Position numbers and translations under genes: made by a program. Of a DNA stretch of 37,145 bases, positions 1 through 9,803 are shown piece by piece (the stretch's first letter is position 1; each line of letters opens with the position of its first letter). The stretch is from contig JAIBBQ010000043.1 of NCBI GenBank assembly GCA_019694595.1, forward strand, positions 1 through 37,145, written 5' to 3'. This stretch comes from Myxococcaceae bacterium (GTDB taxonomy: Bacteria > Myxococcota > Myxococcia > Myxococcales > Myxococcaceae). The notes beneath the pieces are model-generated. The model was not told the DNA's origin and did no database searches. It saw only the letters and a program-made list of their open reading frames with translations.

Positions 1-534
1 GGTCGAGGGCGACTTCCACCAGGCCCGCGAGCTTCTGCGCGCGCGCCGCGTCCAGCGCGCGGCCGGCGGCGGTCTCGGGCGCGCCGGCGACGCTGCCCTG
101 CGCGGGGGCCACCAGGAGTGGCTGGCCGAGGGCATCGAGGTGCTCGACGGTGCCGAGCACGGCGGGCGCTTCGCCCGCGAGGAGCACCACGGTGAAGGCG
201 GGGGCCGCGCTCGACGGGCGCTCGACGCCGGCGTCGAGCCAGCGCAGCCCGGCGCGCTCGGCGTCGGTCAGCGCGGCCACCAGGGCGCGGCCGCCGAAGG
301 TGGTGAGCACCGCGTCGGGGCGCTCCTGCTGGAGCACGCGGCGCAGGCTGTCGAGGGTGAGGGGCTCGAGGTAGGTGCGGTCGGCGCGCTGGGGGTCGGC
401 CAGCAACGTGGCCGGGGCGGAGGCCAGCACCACCAGCTCGAGGCCGGCGGCGCGCCCGGCGGCCAGCGCCTGGGCGGCGAGCACGTCGGTGGTGTGGGCG
501 GCGGTGGGGCCGGGGCCGATGACGAGGAGCTTCT

Positions 535-538
<4 letters not shown>
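1..538 (-). CDS. Carbamoyl-phosphate synthase large-subunit-like protein, N-terminal part (runs off the window)
   Basis: The GTG start at 538-536 overlaps the argF stop as GTGA, and the gene continues past base 1. The first ~85 residues follow the CarB N-terminus: a hydrophobic strand ending VIGPGP, then SAPATLLADP, ADRTYLEPLT, and ERPDAVLTTFGG. These match the CarB pattern (VIGSGP, NSNPATIMTDP, ERPDALLPTLGG). After that the likeness falls away. Where CarB has its ATP-grasp segment ending PAFTLGGTGGG, this protein has PAQGSVAGAPE, with no glycine-rich loop. Carbamoyl phosphate is the co-substrate of ArgF, so the position at the end of the arg operon makes sense. No small subunit (carA) is visible. 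It may be a true but divergent CarB, or a paralogue that keeps the pre-ATP-grasp fold in another role. The missing C-terminus prevents a decision. Confidence 0.6.
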
Positions 539-1487
<949 letters not shown>

Positions 1488-1491
<4 letters not shown>

Positions 1492-2921
1492 GGGGTGGCC
1501 TCCGAGAGCCGGGAGAAGAGGGCGTCGAGCGACGGGACCTGGCCCGCGGCCGCGTTGAGCATCTGGATGCGGGTGGTGACGGTGGACAGCTGGGTGTCGA
1601 GCGCGGCCTCGCCGGTGCTGCCGGCGCTGAGCTTGGCCTTGGCCGCGGCCGACGGGTCGAGCTTGCGCAGCCAGGCGGCGTCGGCCTGGGGCACCACGGC
1701 CTGGGCCTGCTCGAGGGTGAGCTGCGCGAGCGGCACCCCCAGGGTGCGCGACTGGGCGACCAGCGCGCCCACGCGCGCGTAGGCGTCGCGGAACGGCAGG
1801 CCTTGCGCGACCAGCGCCTCGGCGAGGTCGGTGGCCTGGGTGCTGCCGTCGCTCACCAGCGCGCGGCAGCGCTCGGCGTCGAAGGTGATCTGCTTCAGCG
1901 CCAGCTGGAGAATCGGCAGGCACCCCGCCAGGCGGGCGCTGGTGGCGAGGATGGGGCCGCGGTCTTCCTGGAGGTCGCGGAAGTAGCCGGCGGGCAGGCC
2001 CTTCATCAGCGCGAAGAGGCCCATGAGGTCGCCCAGCTGGCGCGCGGAGTTGCCGCGGAGGAGCTCGAAGACGTCGGGGTTCTTCTTCTGCGGCATCATC
2101 GACGAGCCGCAGGCGATGGCGTCGCCCAGCTTCACCACGCCGAACTCGGCGGACGCGTAGTCCACCACCTCGGCGCCGAGACGGCCGACGCGCACCAGGC
2201 ACTTGGAGGCGGCGTGCAGGTAGTCGAGCGCGAAGTCGCGGTCGGCCACGGTGTCGAGGCCGTTGTCGGTGGCGCGCGCGAAGCCGAGCAGCGAGCGGGT
2301 CACCTCGCGGTCGTTGGCGAGCGAGGTGCCGGACACCGCGCCCACGCCGAGCGGCGAGACGTTGGCCTGGCCCAGGGCGAAGGCGAAGGCCTCGGCGTCG
2401 CGGAGGAAACCGAAGGTCCAGGACAGGAACCAGTAGGCGAGCGACACCGGCTGGGCGCGCTGGCGGTGGGTGTAGGCCGGCAGCACGGTGGACCGCTCGC
2501 GGGCGGCGCGCTCGGCGAGCGACTGGGCGAGCGCGGTCAGGTTCACCACCGCGAGGCGGCACTGCTCGCGCACGTGCAGCTTGAGGTCGAGCGCCACCTG
2601 GTCGTTGCGGCTGCGGGCGGTGTGCAGGCGACGGGCGGCCTCGCCGACCAGGGTGCCCAGGTGGGACTCCACCGCCATGTGCACGTCTTCCTCGGCGGGC
2701 AGGGTGGGCCGCGTCTTCCACAGCTCGACGAGCGCGCGGTGGAGCGCCTGAGCGTCGGCCCTGGGAATGAGGCCCTGCTTCGAGAGCATCACCACGTGGG
2801 CGAGGCTGCCGAGGAGGTCTTCCCGGACCAGCTGGAGGTCGGGAACGAGGGACGAGGTGAAAGCCAGGACCTGAGGGTCGAGTCCGCCTTGGCCGGTGGC
2901 ACCGGTGCGCGCGAGGGTCAT
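1488..2921 (-). CDS. argH: Argininosuccinate lyase
   Basis: Cleaves argininosuccinate to arginine and fumarate, the last step of arginine synthesis. The 477-residue protein carries the fumarase/aspartase superfamily signature GSSMMPQKKNPD at about 272-283, the conserved HTARSRNDQ at about 100-108, and a YTHRQRAQPV segment containing the catalytic His near 152. The usual form of this last segment is THLQRAQP, so it has a Leu-to-Arg change. I chose the ATG at 2921 because it forms an ATGA overlap with the argR stop. A further in-frame ATG seven codons upstream (2942) lies inside argR and is less likely. No argininosuccinate synthase (argG) is in the window. Confidence 0.95.
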
Positions 2922-3391
2922 GAGTGGAGTGCCTTCTTCCACAGTCCGGCGAGGGTGCGCTGCACCCGATTCGGGCTGTGGCCTTTCTTGGGGACGATGA
3001 AGAGGGTGTCGTCTCCGGCCAGGGTGCCCAGCACCCCGGGGTGACGTGAGGCGTCGATGGCGGCGGCCACCACCGAGGCGGCGCCGGGCTTGGTGCGCAC
3101 CACCACCATGGCTTCGGCGGCCTCGACGAAGGCCACCAGGCCGTGCACCGAGCGCAGCCCTTCCTGGCCGCCGGCGGACACCGGGGCGCCGGGCAGCTCG
3201 TAGGCGCCGCCGCCTTCGGGGAGCGACACCCAGCGGGCGCCCAGGCGGGCGAGATCGCGGCTCAAGGTGGCCTGGGTCACCTTGAAGCCCTGGGCGCGCA
3301 GGAGCTTGCCCAGCTCTTCCTGGGAAGTGACCACCTGCTGGCGCAGGGTCCGCACCACTGCCTCGCGCCGCGCGACTGCTGCCTCAGCCAT
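2918..3391 (-). CDS. argR: Arginine repressor
   Basis: Hexameric arginine-sensing repressor of the ArgR/AhrC family, 157 residues (usual length about 150-155). The N-terminal winged helix includes TSQEELGKLLRAQG and the DNA-contact segment TQATLSRDLARLG at about 22-51. The C-terminal core has GTLAGDDTLFIVP, the signature of the arginine-binding and hexamer domain. The start overlaps the argJB stop by 8 bases and the stop overlaps argH as ATGA, so the regulator is made as part of the operon it most likely controls. An ArgR-box-like palindrome lies before argC at 6445-6458, giving a simple autoregulatory loop. Binding there is inferred. Confidence 0.92.
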   Translation of the reverse strand: MAEAAVARREAVVRTLRQQVVTSQEELGKLLRAQGFKVTQATLSRDLARLGARWVSLPEGGGAYELPGAPVSAGGQEGLRSVHGLVAFVEAAEAMVVVRTKPGAASVVAAAIDASRHPGVLGTLAGDDTLFIVPKKGHSPNRVQRTLAGLWKKALHS

Positions 3392-5408
3392 GGGTCACCA
3401 GGGTGCCGACGCCTTCGTCGGTGAAGAGCTCGGCGATGAGGGAGTGGGGCACCCGGGCGTCGATGAGGTGCACCCGGCTCACCCCGCGGGAGAGCGCGTG
3501 CAGCGCGCCCTGCGACTTGCCGGCGAGCGACGAGCTCAGGGTGCCCACCGCGAGGAGCCCCTGCAGCTCGGTGGAGGTGAGCTGGGGCGCCAGCTCGTCG
3601 CCGCGCTGCAGGCCGTTCGACCCCGTGAGGTAGACGAGCTTGGCGGCCTTGAGCGCGCCGGCGACGTGGGCGGCCACCTGGTCGGCGTCGAGCGGCAGGG
3701 TGCGCCCTTCGGCGAAGCCCACCGGCGCGATGACTGGCACGTACCCTTGGGAGAGGAGCGACTCGAGCAGGCCGGTGTTCACCTGCGTCACCTCGCCGAG
3801 CTCGAGGCCGTTGAGGGTGGGCCCGCCGGTGCGCGCCTGGAGGAAGCCGCCGTCCTGGCCCGAGAGGCCGACCGCGGTGCCGCCGATGCGGTTGAGGCGC
3901 GCCACCAGCCCGCCGTTGGTCGAGCCGGTGACCACCATCTCGCGCAGCTTGGAGTCGCCTTCCACCTCGCCGCTCTCGCCGTGCACCACGATGGGCTGCA
4001 GACCCACGCTGCGCAGACGGTTGACGTCGTCGCAGAAGGCCTGGACCAGGGACTCCTTGGCGAGGAGCGACTGGCCGACCTTGAGCACGCAGCGGGTGCC
4101 CGAGAAGCGCGCGATGTAGCCGAGCGCCTGGGTGAGCAGCCCCACCTTGAAGGCCGGCGAGTAGTTGGTGAGCCGGTCGTCGCGCTGCACCGAGCCGTCG
4201 GCGGCCGGGCGCAGGAGCGCGGTGTAGTCGGCGTTGATCTTCACGTAGTCGTACGAGAGGTCGCAGCCCCAGGCGCTGCCGGTGGCCTTGCCCGCGCGCA
4301 GGTCGACCTTCACCGTCACCTCGGGCTCGCGCATGCGCGCGCGCAGCTTCTGGGGGTCGGCACCGCTGGGGCCGGCGTCGAAGACGGTGACGCCCTGGAG
4401 CTCGACCCTGGCGTTGGCGGGCTCGAGGGGAAAGCCCTGGCTCCCGGCGCGCGCGCCGACGGTGGCGAGGATGCGGCCCCAGTTGGGGTCGGCGCCGAAG
4501 AGCGCGGTCTTCACCAGGGTCGAGCCCGCGATGCTCCGGGCCACGTCGTCGGCGATGGGGCCCGACGGCGCGCCGACGACCTGCACGTCGAGGAGGTGGG
4601 TGGCGCCTTCGCCGTCGGCGGCGACCTCGCGCGCGAGTTCCTGGCAGAGCGATTCCAGGCTGCGGGCGAAGGCGGCGTAGTCCTCGCCGGGGTCGGTGAT
4701 GGGCGGGTTCTGGGCGAGGCCGTTGGCGAGGGCGAAGACCGCGTCGTTGGTGGACATGTCGTTGTCCACGGTGAGGCGGTTGAAGCTCACCCGCATGGCG
4801 TCGACCAGCGCGCTCTGCAGCAGCTGGGGCGAGATGGCGGCGTCGGTGGTGACGACGGCGATCATCGTCGCCAGCTGGGGGGCGATCATGCCCGAGCCCT
4901 TGCAGATGGCGGTGAGCGTCACCCGCCGCCCGCCGAGGAGCAGCTGGCGGGAGGCGAGCTTGCGCCGGGTGTCGGTGGTGAGAATGGCTTCCGCCGCGGC
5001 CTCGGGGGCGGGGCCGAGCGAGGCCTTGAGGGCGGGGAGCGCGGCGAGGATCTTCTCCTTCGGCAGGTGCACCCCGATGACCCCGGTCGACGCCATCAGC
5101 ACCGCGTCGCGGCCCACGCCGAGCAGCTCGGCGAGGGCGCGGGTCACCCGGGTGACGTCTTCCACGCCCGGCGCGCCGGTGAGCGCGTTGGCGTTGCCGG
5201 AGTTCACCAGCACGCCGTGCACCTGGGTGGCGGGGAGCCTGCGCGCGGCGTCGATGACCGGGGCGGCCCGGGCAGTGTTCTGGGTGAGGCAGGCCGCGGC
5301 CGCGCACGGCGTGCGGCTGAAGACCAGCGCCAGGTCCTTCTTGTTGGGCTTGATGCCGCAGTGGAGCCCCGCGAACTGAAAGCCCGGTGCGACGTGCATG
5401 GTGGACAC
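3384..5408 (-). CDS. argJ: Fused ornithine acetyltransferase (ArgJ) and N-acetylglutamate kinase-like (ArgB) protein
   Basis: One 674-residue chain with two arginine enzymes. Residues 1 to ~400 are ArgJ, which moves acetyl from N-acetylornithine to glutamate. CKGSGMIAPQLATM at 169-182 holds the self-cleavage site (Ala180-Thr181, with Thr181 the expected nucleophile), and the domain ends with the ArgJ terminus INADYT at 391-396. Residues ~415-674 align with ArgB: ARLNRIGGTAVGLSGQDGG at 503-521 and a C-terminus like HSLIAELFTDEGVGTL. Several ArgB active-site glycine motifs differ, however: KVGQ at 443-446 instead of KxGG, HGESGE at 476-481 instead of HGGGPQ, and SSLAGK where GGMIPK is expected. 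The Lys is kept. Kinase activity is therefore uncertain. The reading frame is continuous across the joint, so this is a fusion and not two genes. The GTG at 5408 is used here; the ATG at 5399 is an equally good start. Confidence 0.85.
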   Translation of the reverse strand: MSTMHVAPGFQFAGLHCGIKPNKKDLALVFSRTPCAAAACLTQNTARAAPVIDAARRLPATQVHGVLVNSGNANALTGAPGVEDVTRVTRALAELLGVGRDAVLMASTGVIGVHLPKEKILAALPALKASLGPAPEAAAEAILTTDTRRKLASRQLLLGGRRVTLTAICKGSGMIAPQLATMIAVVTTDAAISPQLLQSALVDAMRVSFNRLTVDNDMSTNDAVFALANGLAQNPPITDPGEDYAAFARSLESLCQELAREVAADGEGATHLLDVQVVGAPSGPIADDVARSIAGSTLVKTALFGADPNWGRILATVGARAGSQGFPLEPANARVELQGVTVFDAGPSGADPQKLRARMREPEVTVKVDLRAGKATGSAWGCDLSYDYVKINADYTALLRPAADGSVQRDDRLTNYSPAFKVGLLTQALGYIARFSGTRCVLKVGQSLLAKESLVQAFCDDVNRLRSVGLQPIVVHGESGEVEGDSKLREMVVTGSTNGGLVARLNRIGGTAVGLSGQDGGFLQARTGGPTLNGLELGEVTQVNTGLLESLLSQGYVPVIAPVGFAEGRTLPLDADQVAAHVAGALKAAKLVYLTGSNGLQRGDELAPQLTSTELQGLLAVGTLSSSLAGKSQGALHALSRGVSRVHLIDARVPHSLIAELFTDEGVGTLVTHG

Positions 5409-5421
5409 GGTCGGTCTCGCG

Positions 5422-6438
5422 CTAGCGCTCGAAGGGGGGAAGGAGGCCGAGCGTCTCCGGCCAGCCGGCGAGCCGGTTCAGGTTCTGCACCGCCTGCGAC
5501 GCGGCGCCCTTGAGCAGGTTGTCGAGCGCGGCGGTCACCACCACCCGGCCTTGCACCACGGTGACGCCGAGGCGGCAGACGGGCGTGTGCACCACCTGGT
5601 TGAGCCGCACGTCGTTGGCGTCGGCGGCGAGCTCGATGAAGGGTTCCTTGCCGTAGGCGCCTTCGAAGGCGGCGCGCACCGCGGCCTCGCTCGCGGTGGT
5701 GGGCGCCACCAGGGTGACCAGGAGCCCGCGCGCGACCGGCAGCAGGTGGGCGACGAAGGGCACGAAGGGCACCCCGAGCGCCTGGGCAATCTCCGGGGCG
5801 TGCTGGTGGGTGAGCGTCTTGTAGGCGCGGAAGTCCTGGGCGAGCTCGGTGAAGCTGTAGCCTTCGCTCGCCTGGCGGCCGGCGCCCGAGGTGCCGGAAG
5901 CCGCGGTGAAGACCAGGTTCGACTGGTCGACCAGCGACCCGCGCACCAGCGGCGCGGCGGCGAGCGCGGCGGCGGTGGCGTAGCAGCCGGGGTTGGCGAC
6001 CAGGCCCGCGTCGAGCGCCGGGCGGCCGAGCTCGGGCAGGCCGTAGACCGCGCGGGCGAGCAGCGCGGGAGCCGTGTGCTCGAGGCCGTAGCTCTTCGGG
6101 TACTGCCCGGCCTCGCGCAGCCGGAAGGCGCCCGAGAGGTCGACCACCCGCGCCTTGGCGGCGAGCGCCAGCGGGGCGAGCGTCAGCGAGGCGCTCGCCG
6201 GGGTGGCCAGCAGCACCGCGTCGCATTCCGCGAGGCGCGCCTGGGCCTCGGCGTGCGGCACGAAGCGCAGGCCGAGCGCCCGGGTCGCAGGGCCCGCGTG
6301 GGCGGCCACCGCGTCGCCGGCGAAGCGATCGCCGGCCGCGAAGACCACCTTCACCCGCGGGTGGCGGGCGAGGAGCCCGAGGAGCTCGAGCCCTGAGTAG
6401 CCGGAGGCGCCGAAGAGGCCGATGTTCATCGACTGCAT
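5422..6438 (-). CDS. argC: N-acetyl-gamma-glutamyl-phosphate reductase
   Basis: NADPH-dependent reductase for the third step of arginine synthesis. The 338 residues have the Rossmann motif GASGYSG at 10-16, the catalytic Cys152 in NPGCYAT, and the HQHAPEI segment that holds the usual catalytic His. It is the first gene of the operon and lies 13 bases before argJB. Two ATG codons are possible, 6438 and 6429. The second gives the N-terminus most usual for ArgC (MNIGLFGASG). The first sits 10 bases after a TATAAA element and would suit a leaderless message. No clear Shine-Dalgarno precedes either. Confidence 0.93.
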   Translation of the reverse strand: MQSMNIGLFGASGYSGLELLGLLARHPRVKVVFAAGDRFAGDAVAAHAGPATRALGLRFVPHAEAQARLAECDAVLLATPASASLTLAPLALAAKARVVDLSGAFRLREAGQYPKSYGLEHTAPALLARAVYGLPELGRPALDAGLVANPGCYATAAALAAAPLVRGSLVDQSNLVFTAASGTSGAGRQASEGYSFTELAQDFRAYKTLTHQHAPEIAQALGVPFVPFVAHLLPVARGLLVTLVAPTTASEAAVRAAFEGAYGKEPFIELAADANDVRLNQVVHTPVCRLGVTVVQGRVVVTAALDNLLKGAASQAVQNLNRLAGWPETLGLLPPFER

Positions 6439-6444
6439 TGCCGA

Positions 6445-6458
6445 CGCATTTATATGCA
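6445..6458 (-). promoter_or_regulatory. Probable ArgR box overlapping the argC -10 element
   Basis: In GC-rich surroundings this short AT-rich stretch contains the palindrome GCAT-TTAT-ATGC (6446-6457), followed by A. It matches the ArgR box pattern TGNAT-N4-ATNCA except for the first T. On the minus strand the same bases contain TATAAA (6454-6449), ten bases before the ATG at 6438, which fits a -10 element. A second ATTCA half-site lies at 6465-6469. ArgR bound here would cover the -10 and block the whole operon. Binding and start-site position are inferred. Confidence 0.6.
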
Positions 6459-6515
6459 GTGGCTATTCAAGTCCAGCGCGACCGCGGGTCGTCCGAACGC
6501 CGCCGGAGCCGATTT

Positions 6516-9500
6516 CTAGCCCGCCAGCGCGCCCGCGTCGCGGTGCACCCGCCGGCGCACCAGCAGCTCGTCTTCCTCGAGGAAGCGGCGGGTGAACTCG
6601 TTCAGGGTGAGGTCGTCGCCCACGTGGCCGAGCACCAGGGCGTCGGCGTAGTCCACCAGCGAGACGCAGAAGTGTGGCCCGGTGGACAGCGAGTCGGTGA
6701 CCCAGGCGAGCTGGGTGGTGAGGCGCAGGAGCCCGGCGAGCGCGACCTCGGTAGGGGCGCTGGACAGCGCGTGGGCAGCGGCGCGGGTGAGCTTCATGCG
6801 CTCGAAGATGAGGCCCTTCTCGCGGGACAGCCGGTCGAAGGCCTCGTCGAGCACCGGCTGGGCCTGCGGCATCGCGCCCAGGTACGCGAAGCCCTGGGCC
6901 AGCGCGAGGCGGGCGAGCAGGGTGCGCGGCTCGTCGCCCTTGAGCAGGCGGGTGGCGCGGGCGAGCAGCTCCTTCGCCTCGTCGCGCAGGCCGACCCGGC
7001 GCAGCGAGCGCACGCCGGAAGCGAGCGCGGGCCCCTGCTGGGCGACGCCTTCGGGGCCGAGCTCGGTGAGGAGCGAGCCCAGGCCGAGCGCGAGCTGGCG
7101 CACCAGGGCGGCGCGGCCGAAGTGGCCGGCGACCTTGAGCGCGTCTTCCAGCACCGCGAGCCGGGCCGCGGTGGGCAGCCGCTCGGCAGACGCGATGAAG
7201 CGGCCGAGCAGCGGCAGCGCGGCCGACTCCGGCAGCTGCGGCAGGAAGTCGATGAGGCCGTCGAGCAGGCGGGCGCGTTCCTCGGGGGTGAGCGAGGTGT
7301 CGTCGGCGGTGGGCTGGCGGGCGGCGAGCGCCTGGGCGAGCGCGGCGGGGTCGGACAGCTCGCGCAGGCTGCCGAGCTCCTCGCGGCCCTTGTCGTCGTT
7401 GGTGATGGAGCGGGTGTAGTCGTTGATGGGGTCGAGCCGTTCCTGGGGCTCGAGCACCTCGGACACCTGGCGGAGGCGGTCGACCAGGTAGCGCGACTTG
7501 GAGTCGAGCGCGTTGAGCTGCTGGGCGAGCGCCGAGGGCAGCGGGGTGCCTGGAGCGACGCCTTCCAGCGCCTGTTCGATGCGCGCGCCGTAGACCGCGG
7601 TGAGGTAGCCGTGCACCGGGTCGTTCGCGGGGAGCACCTTGAGCCCCTGCTCGCGCAGCCCGCGGGCGCGCTCGCCGAGCCCCAGGCGTGCGAAGCCCCA
7701 CGCGAGCTCGAAGCCCACGTAGGCGAGCGAGTTGGCCGGCGGCGCCTCGACGGCGGTGCGCTTGCGCGGCGTCTCGTGGAACGCCCGCCAGATGGCTTCC
7801 AGCTGGTGGGCCACCCGGGAGCGCCGCTCGCCGCCGCCGCCGGTGGCCTGCCCGGTGACGCGCAGGAAGCGGGGCACGTCGCGCTCCAGCGAGAGGCCCC
7901 GGGTGAGCCGGGTGAGCACCCGGTCGCGGGCCTTGGCGAGGCCGAGCGCATCGCCGCCGCTCAGGCGGGCGAGCGCGACGCGGCCCAGCCACAGCGTGCG
8001 CACGTCGAGGTCGCCGTCGTGGGCGTCGAGGAAGGTGGCGATGGCCCCGGCCCGCTGGCGCACCGAGCCCGCGGCGTCGAGCGCGGCGGACAGCGCGTGG
8101 GCCACCACGGCGCGGCCGTGCTCCGGGGTGGGGGTGGCGAGGCCCAGGAGCACGTCGAGCGGCTGGCTCGAGGTGGCGGCCCAGCGTGCGGCGAGGGCGC
8201 GCAGCTCGCCTTCCGGTGCGTCCCACAGCGCGTGCACCCAGCAGAGGTTCGCTTCGCGGCTCGCGCGCGCATGGCCGTTGAGCTCGGCGAGGGTGAGCCA
8301 GGCGTGGCGCCGCTCGGGGGAGTCGGCCGGGGCCTCGAGTTCGAGGAACGCGGCTTCCTCGCGCCGCAGCGCCGCTTCCACTTCGGAGCTGCCCAGCGCG
8401 CCGACGGTGACGGCGGTGGGGCCGGCCGGAGGGCGCTGCGGGCTGGGGACGGGCACCGGCAGCGGCCGGCTGGGGCGGGCGGTGGCCCGCGTCCTGGTGG
8501 GCCGTTCGGTGCCGGGCGCGTCGGCGGCGGTGGCCGGGCCGGCCGCCGCCTGGGGCGCGGCGTCGACCAGGCTGGTGAAGTCGGTGAAGTCGAAGGTGGC
8601 CCGGCGCACCCACGTCTCCAGCACCGCGCGGCCGCCTTCGAGCACGTAGTCGACGAACTCGGTGAGCGGGCGGAAGGCGCTCTCGGGAATGGTGTGCAGC
8701 GCGACGCCGCCGCCCTTCGCTTCGGTGAGGAGCGTCACCTGGTCGACGTCGGCGGCCAGCCAGCTGCGCAGGCGGTCGCGGCGCAGGGGCGGCTCCAGCG
8801 CCTGGCCGAGCGGGAGGTAGAGGTTGGGCAGCTCGGCGAGCCGGGCGAAGGGCTCGCCGGGCAGGGTGCCGGGGAAGGTGCGGCCCGGCCGCGGGCGCAG
8901 CAGCACCACGTCGCCGGCGACCGCGAAGGTGAGGGCGTCGAGCGCGTCTTCCGGCGTCGCGCGCACCAGCGCTTCCACCGCGGCCGCGCCCTTGGGGGCG
9001 AACCAGAGCGCCGGGGTGTCGGTGGCCGACGAGCGCCGCAGGGTCAGGGTGACCTCGAGGCGCGGCTGCGGCCCGGGCGCGAGGCGTTCCGGGGGCGCCA
9101 GCGGCGCGGGCACGACGAGGGCGCCGCTGTCGAGCCAGCGCGGCTCGCCGAGGCTGTCCCAGCGGCCGTCGCCGTGAATGAGCAGCAGCGTCTGCGCCTC
9201 GGCGGCGGCCGCGCCTTCGAGCGGGTGGGCGAAGCCGAGCTCGACGAAGACCTGGGCCTGGCCCGGGGGTGACGGCACGAAGGCGCGCAGGCCGCCGTCG
9301 TGCTCGAGCGCGGTCCACAGCGCGTACCAGGGCGGCGAAGGCACCTTGAGGAGCGCGCGCTCGCTGCCCTGCGAGAGCTCGAAGCGGTCGGCGCCGAGCC
9401 GCACCAGCTCGCCGGCGAGCGCAAGCGCGCGGGCCTGGCTGGCGCAGGTGAAGAGGACGAGCGGCGGCGCCTTGCCGGGCAGTGGCGTCGCTTCCGGGCG

Positions 9501-9740
9501 CACCGCGGCGGCCCAGCAGCTCACCGGCACCGCGCCCGGCGACGGCGGCTGGCCCACCGCGCCCAGCGCCAGCACGGCCTTGGCCGCGGCGGCGCTCAGC
9601 GGCTTCTCGGGCGACACCTCCACCGCGCCGCCGGGCAGCCGCGCGACCCGGACCGGCCCTCGCAGCGTCTCGGCCGGCAGCGCGCCGCTGCGGAGCGCGA
9701 CCCGGAGCGCCTGCTCGCTGGGGAAGACGAAGGCCTGCAT
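6516..9740 (-). CDS. Large two-part protein of unknown function
   Basis: A 1074-residue protein with no signal peptide and no membrane segment that I can see. Residues 1 to ~390 form a mixed, strand-rich region that begins with MQAFVFPSEQALRVALRSG. A Pro/Ala/Thr/Arg-rich linker follows at about 394-445. Residues ~450-1074 are almost entirely helical, with repeated Leu/Ala/Arg-rich helix pairs resembling TPR or HEAT-like scaffolds. No catalytic motif is evident. The overall style recalls the large accessory proteins described in bacterial 'ternary' NTPase conflict systems (bpX/fvmX types), but I cannot confirm this, and no MoxR, vWA or FtsH gene lies nearby. The ATG at 9740 is chosen because a TACAGT element precedes it by 11 bases. 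A GTG at 9779 would add 13 residues. It appears to be its own transcription unit. Confidence 0.75.
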   Translation of the reverse strand: MQAFVFPSEQALRVALRSGALPAETLRGPVRVARLPGGAVEVSPEKPLSAAAAKAVLALGAVGQPPSPGAVPVSCWAAAVRPEATPLPGKAPPLVLFTCASQARALALAGELVRLGADRFELSQGSERALLKVPSPPWYALWTALEHDGGLRAFVPSPPGQAQVFVELGFAHPLEGAAAAEAQTLLLIHGDGRWDSLGEPRWLDSGALVVPAPLAPPERLAPGPQPRLEVTLTLRRSSATDTPALWFAPKGAAAVEALVRATPEDALDALTFAVAGDVVLLRPRPGRTFPGTLPGEPFARLAELPNLYLPLGQALEPPLRRDRLRSWLAADVDQVTLLTEAKGGGVALHTIPESAFRPLTEFVDYVLEGGRAVLETWVRRATFDFTDFTSLVDAAPQAAAGPATAADAPGTERPTRTRATARPSRPLPVPVPSPQRPPAGPTAVTVGALGSSEVEAALRREEAAFLELEAPADSPERRHAWLTLAELNGHARASREANLCWVHALWDAPEGELRALAARWAATSSQPLDVLLGLATPTPEHGRAVVAHALSAALDAAGSVRQRAGAIATFLDAHDGDLDVRTLWLGRVALARLSGGDALGLAKARDRVLTRLTRGLSLERDVPRFLRVTGQATGGGGERRSRVAHQLEAIWRAFHETPRKRTAVEAPPANSLAYVGFELAWGFARLGLGERARGLREQGLKVLPANDPVHGYLTAVYGARIEQALEGVAPGTPLPSALAQQLNALDSKSRYLVDRLRQVSEVLEPQERLDPINDYTRSITNDDKGREELGSLRELSDPAALAQALAARQPTADDTSLTPEERARLLDGLIDFLPQLPESAALPLLGRFIASAERLPTAARLAVLEDALKVAGHFGRAALVRQLALGLGSLLTELGPEGVAQQGPALASGVRSLRRVGLRDEAKELLARATRLLKGDEPRTLLARLALAQGFAYLGAMPQAQPVLDEAFDRLSREKGLIFERMKLTRAAAHALSSAPTEVALAGLLRLTTQLAWVTDSLSTGPHFCVSLVDYADALVLGHVGDDLTLNEFTRRFLEEDELLVRRRVHRDAGALAG

Positions 9741-9751
9741 CGAGGATCCGC

Positions 9752-9757
9752 ACTGTA
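9752..9757 (-). promoter_or_regulatory. Leaderless-type -10 element (TACAGT) for the gene starting at 9740
   Basis: The minus strand reads TACAGT followed by 11 bases and then ATG. It belongs to the window-wide set of TAnnnT hexamers placed just before first genes. No good Shine-Dalgarno is present. Confidence 0.5.
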
Positions 9758-9803
9758 GGAGGCGGGGCACCTCGTGCACAGCGCTGCGGCGCCGCCGAGC
9801 GCT

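Noticed and set aside
3277-5307. Long open frames opposite or out of phase with the arginine genes (and similar ones across the window)
   Set aside because: They are rich in Arg, Ala, Pro and Gly with no motifs, and come from the G/C-ending codons of the real genes in other frames.
3384-5408. Separate argJ and argB genes joined by a sequencing error
   Set aside because: The frame is continuous through a plausible linker (~400-415), with no stop, start or ribosome site at the joint.
6456-6469. A second complete ArgR box next to the first
   Set aside because: The right half ATTCA is good, but the left half does not match, so only the half-site is mentioned.
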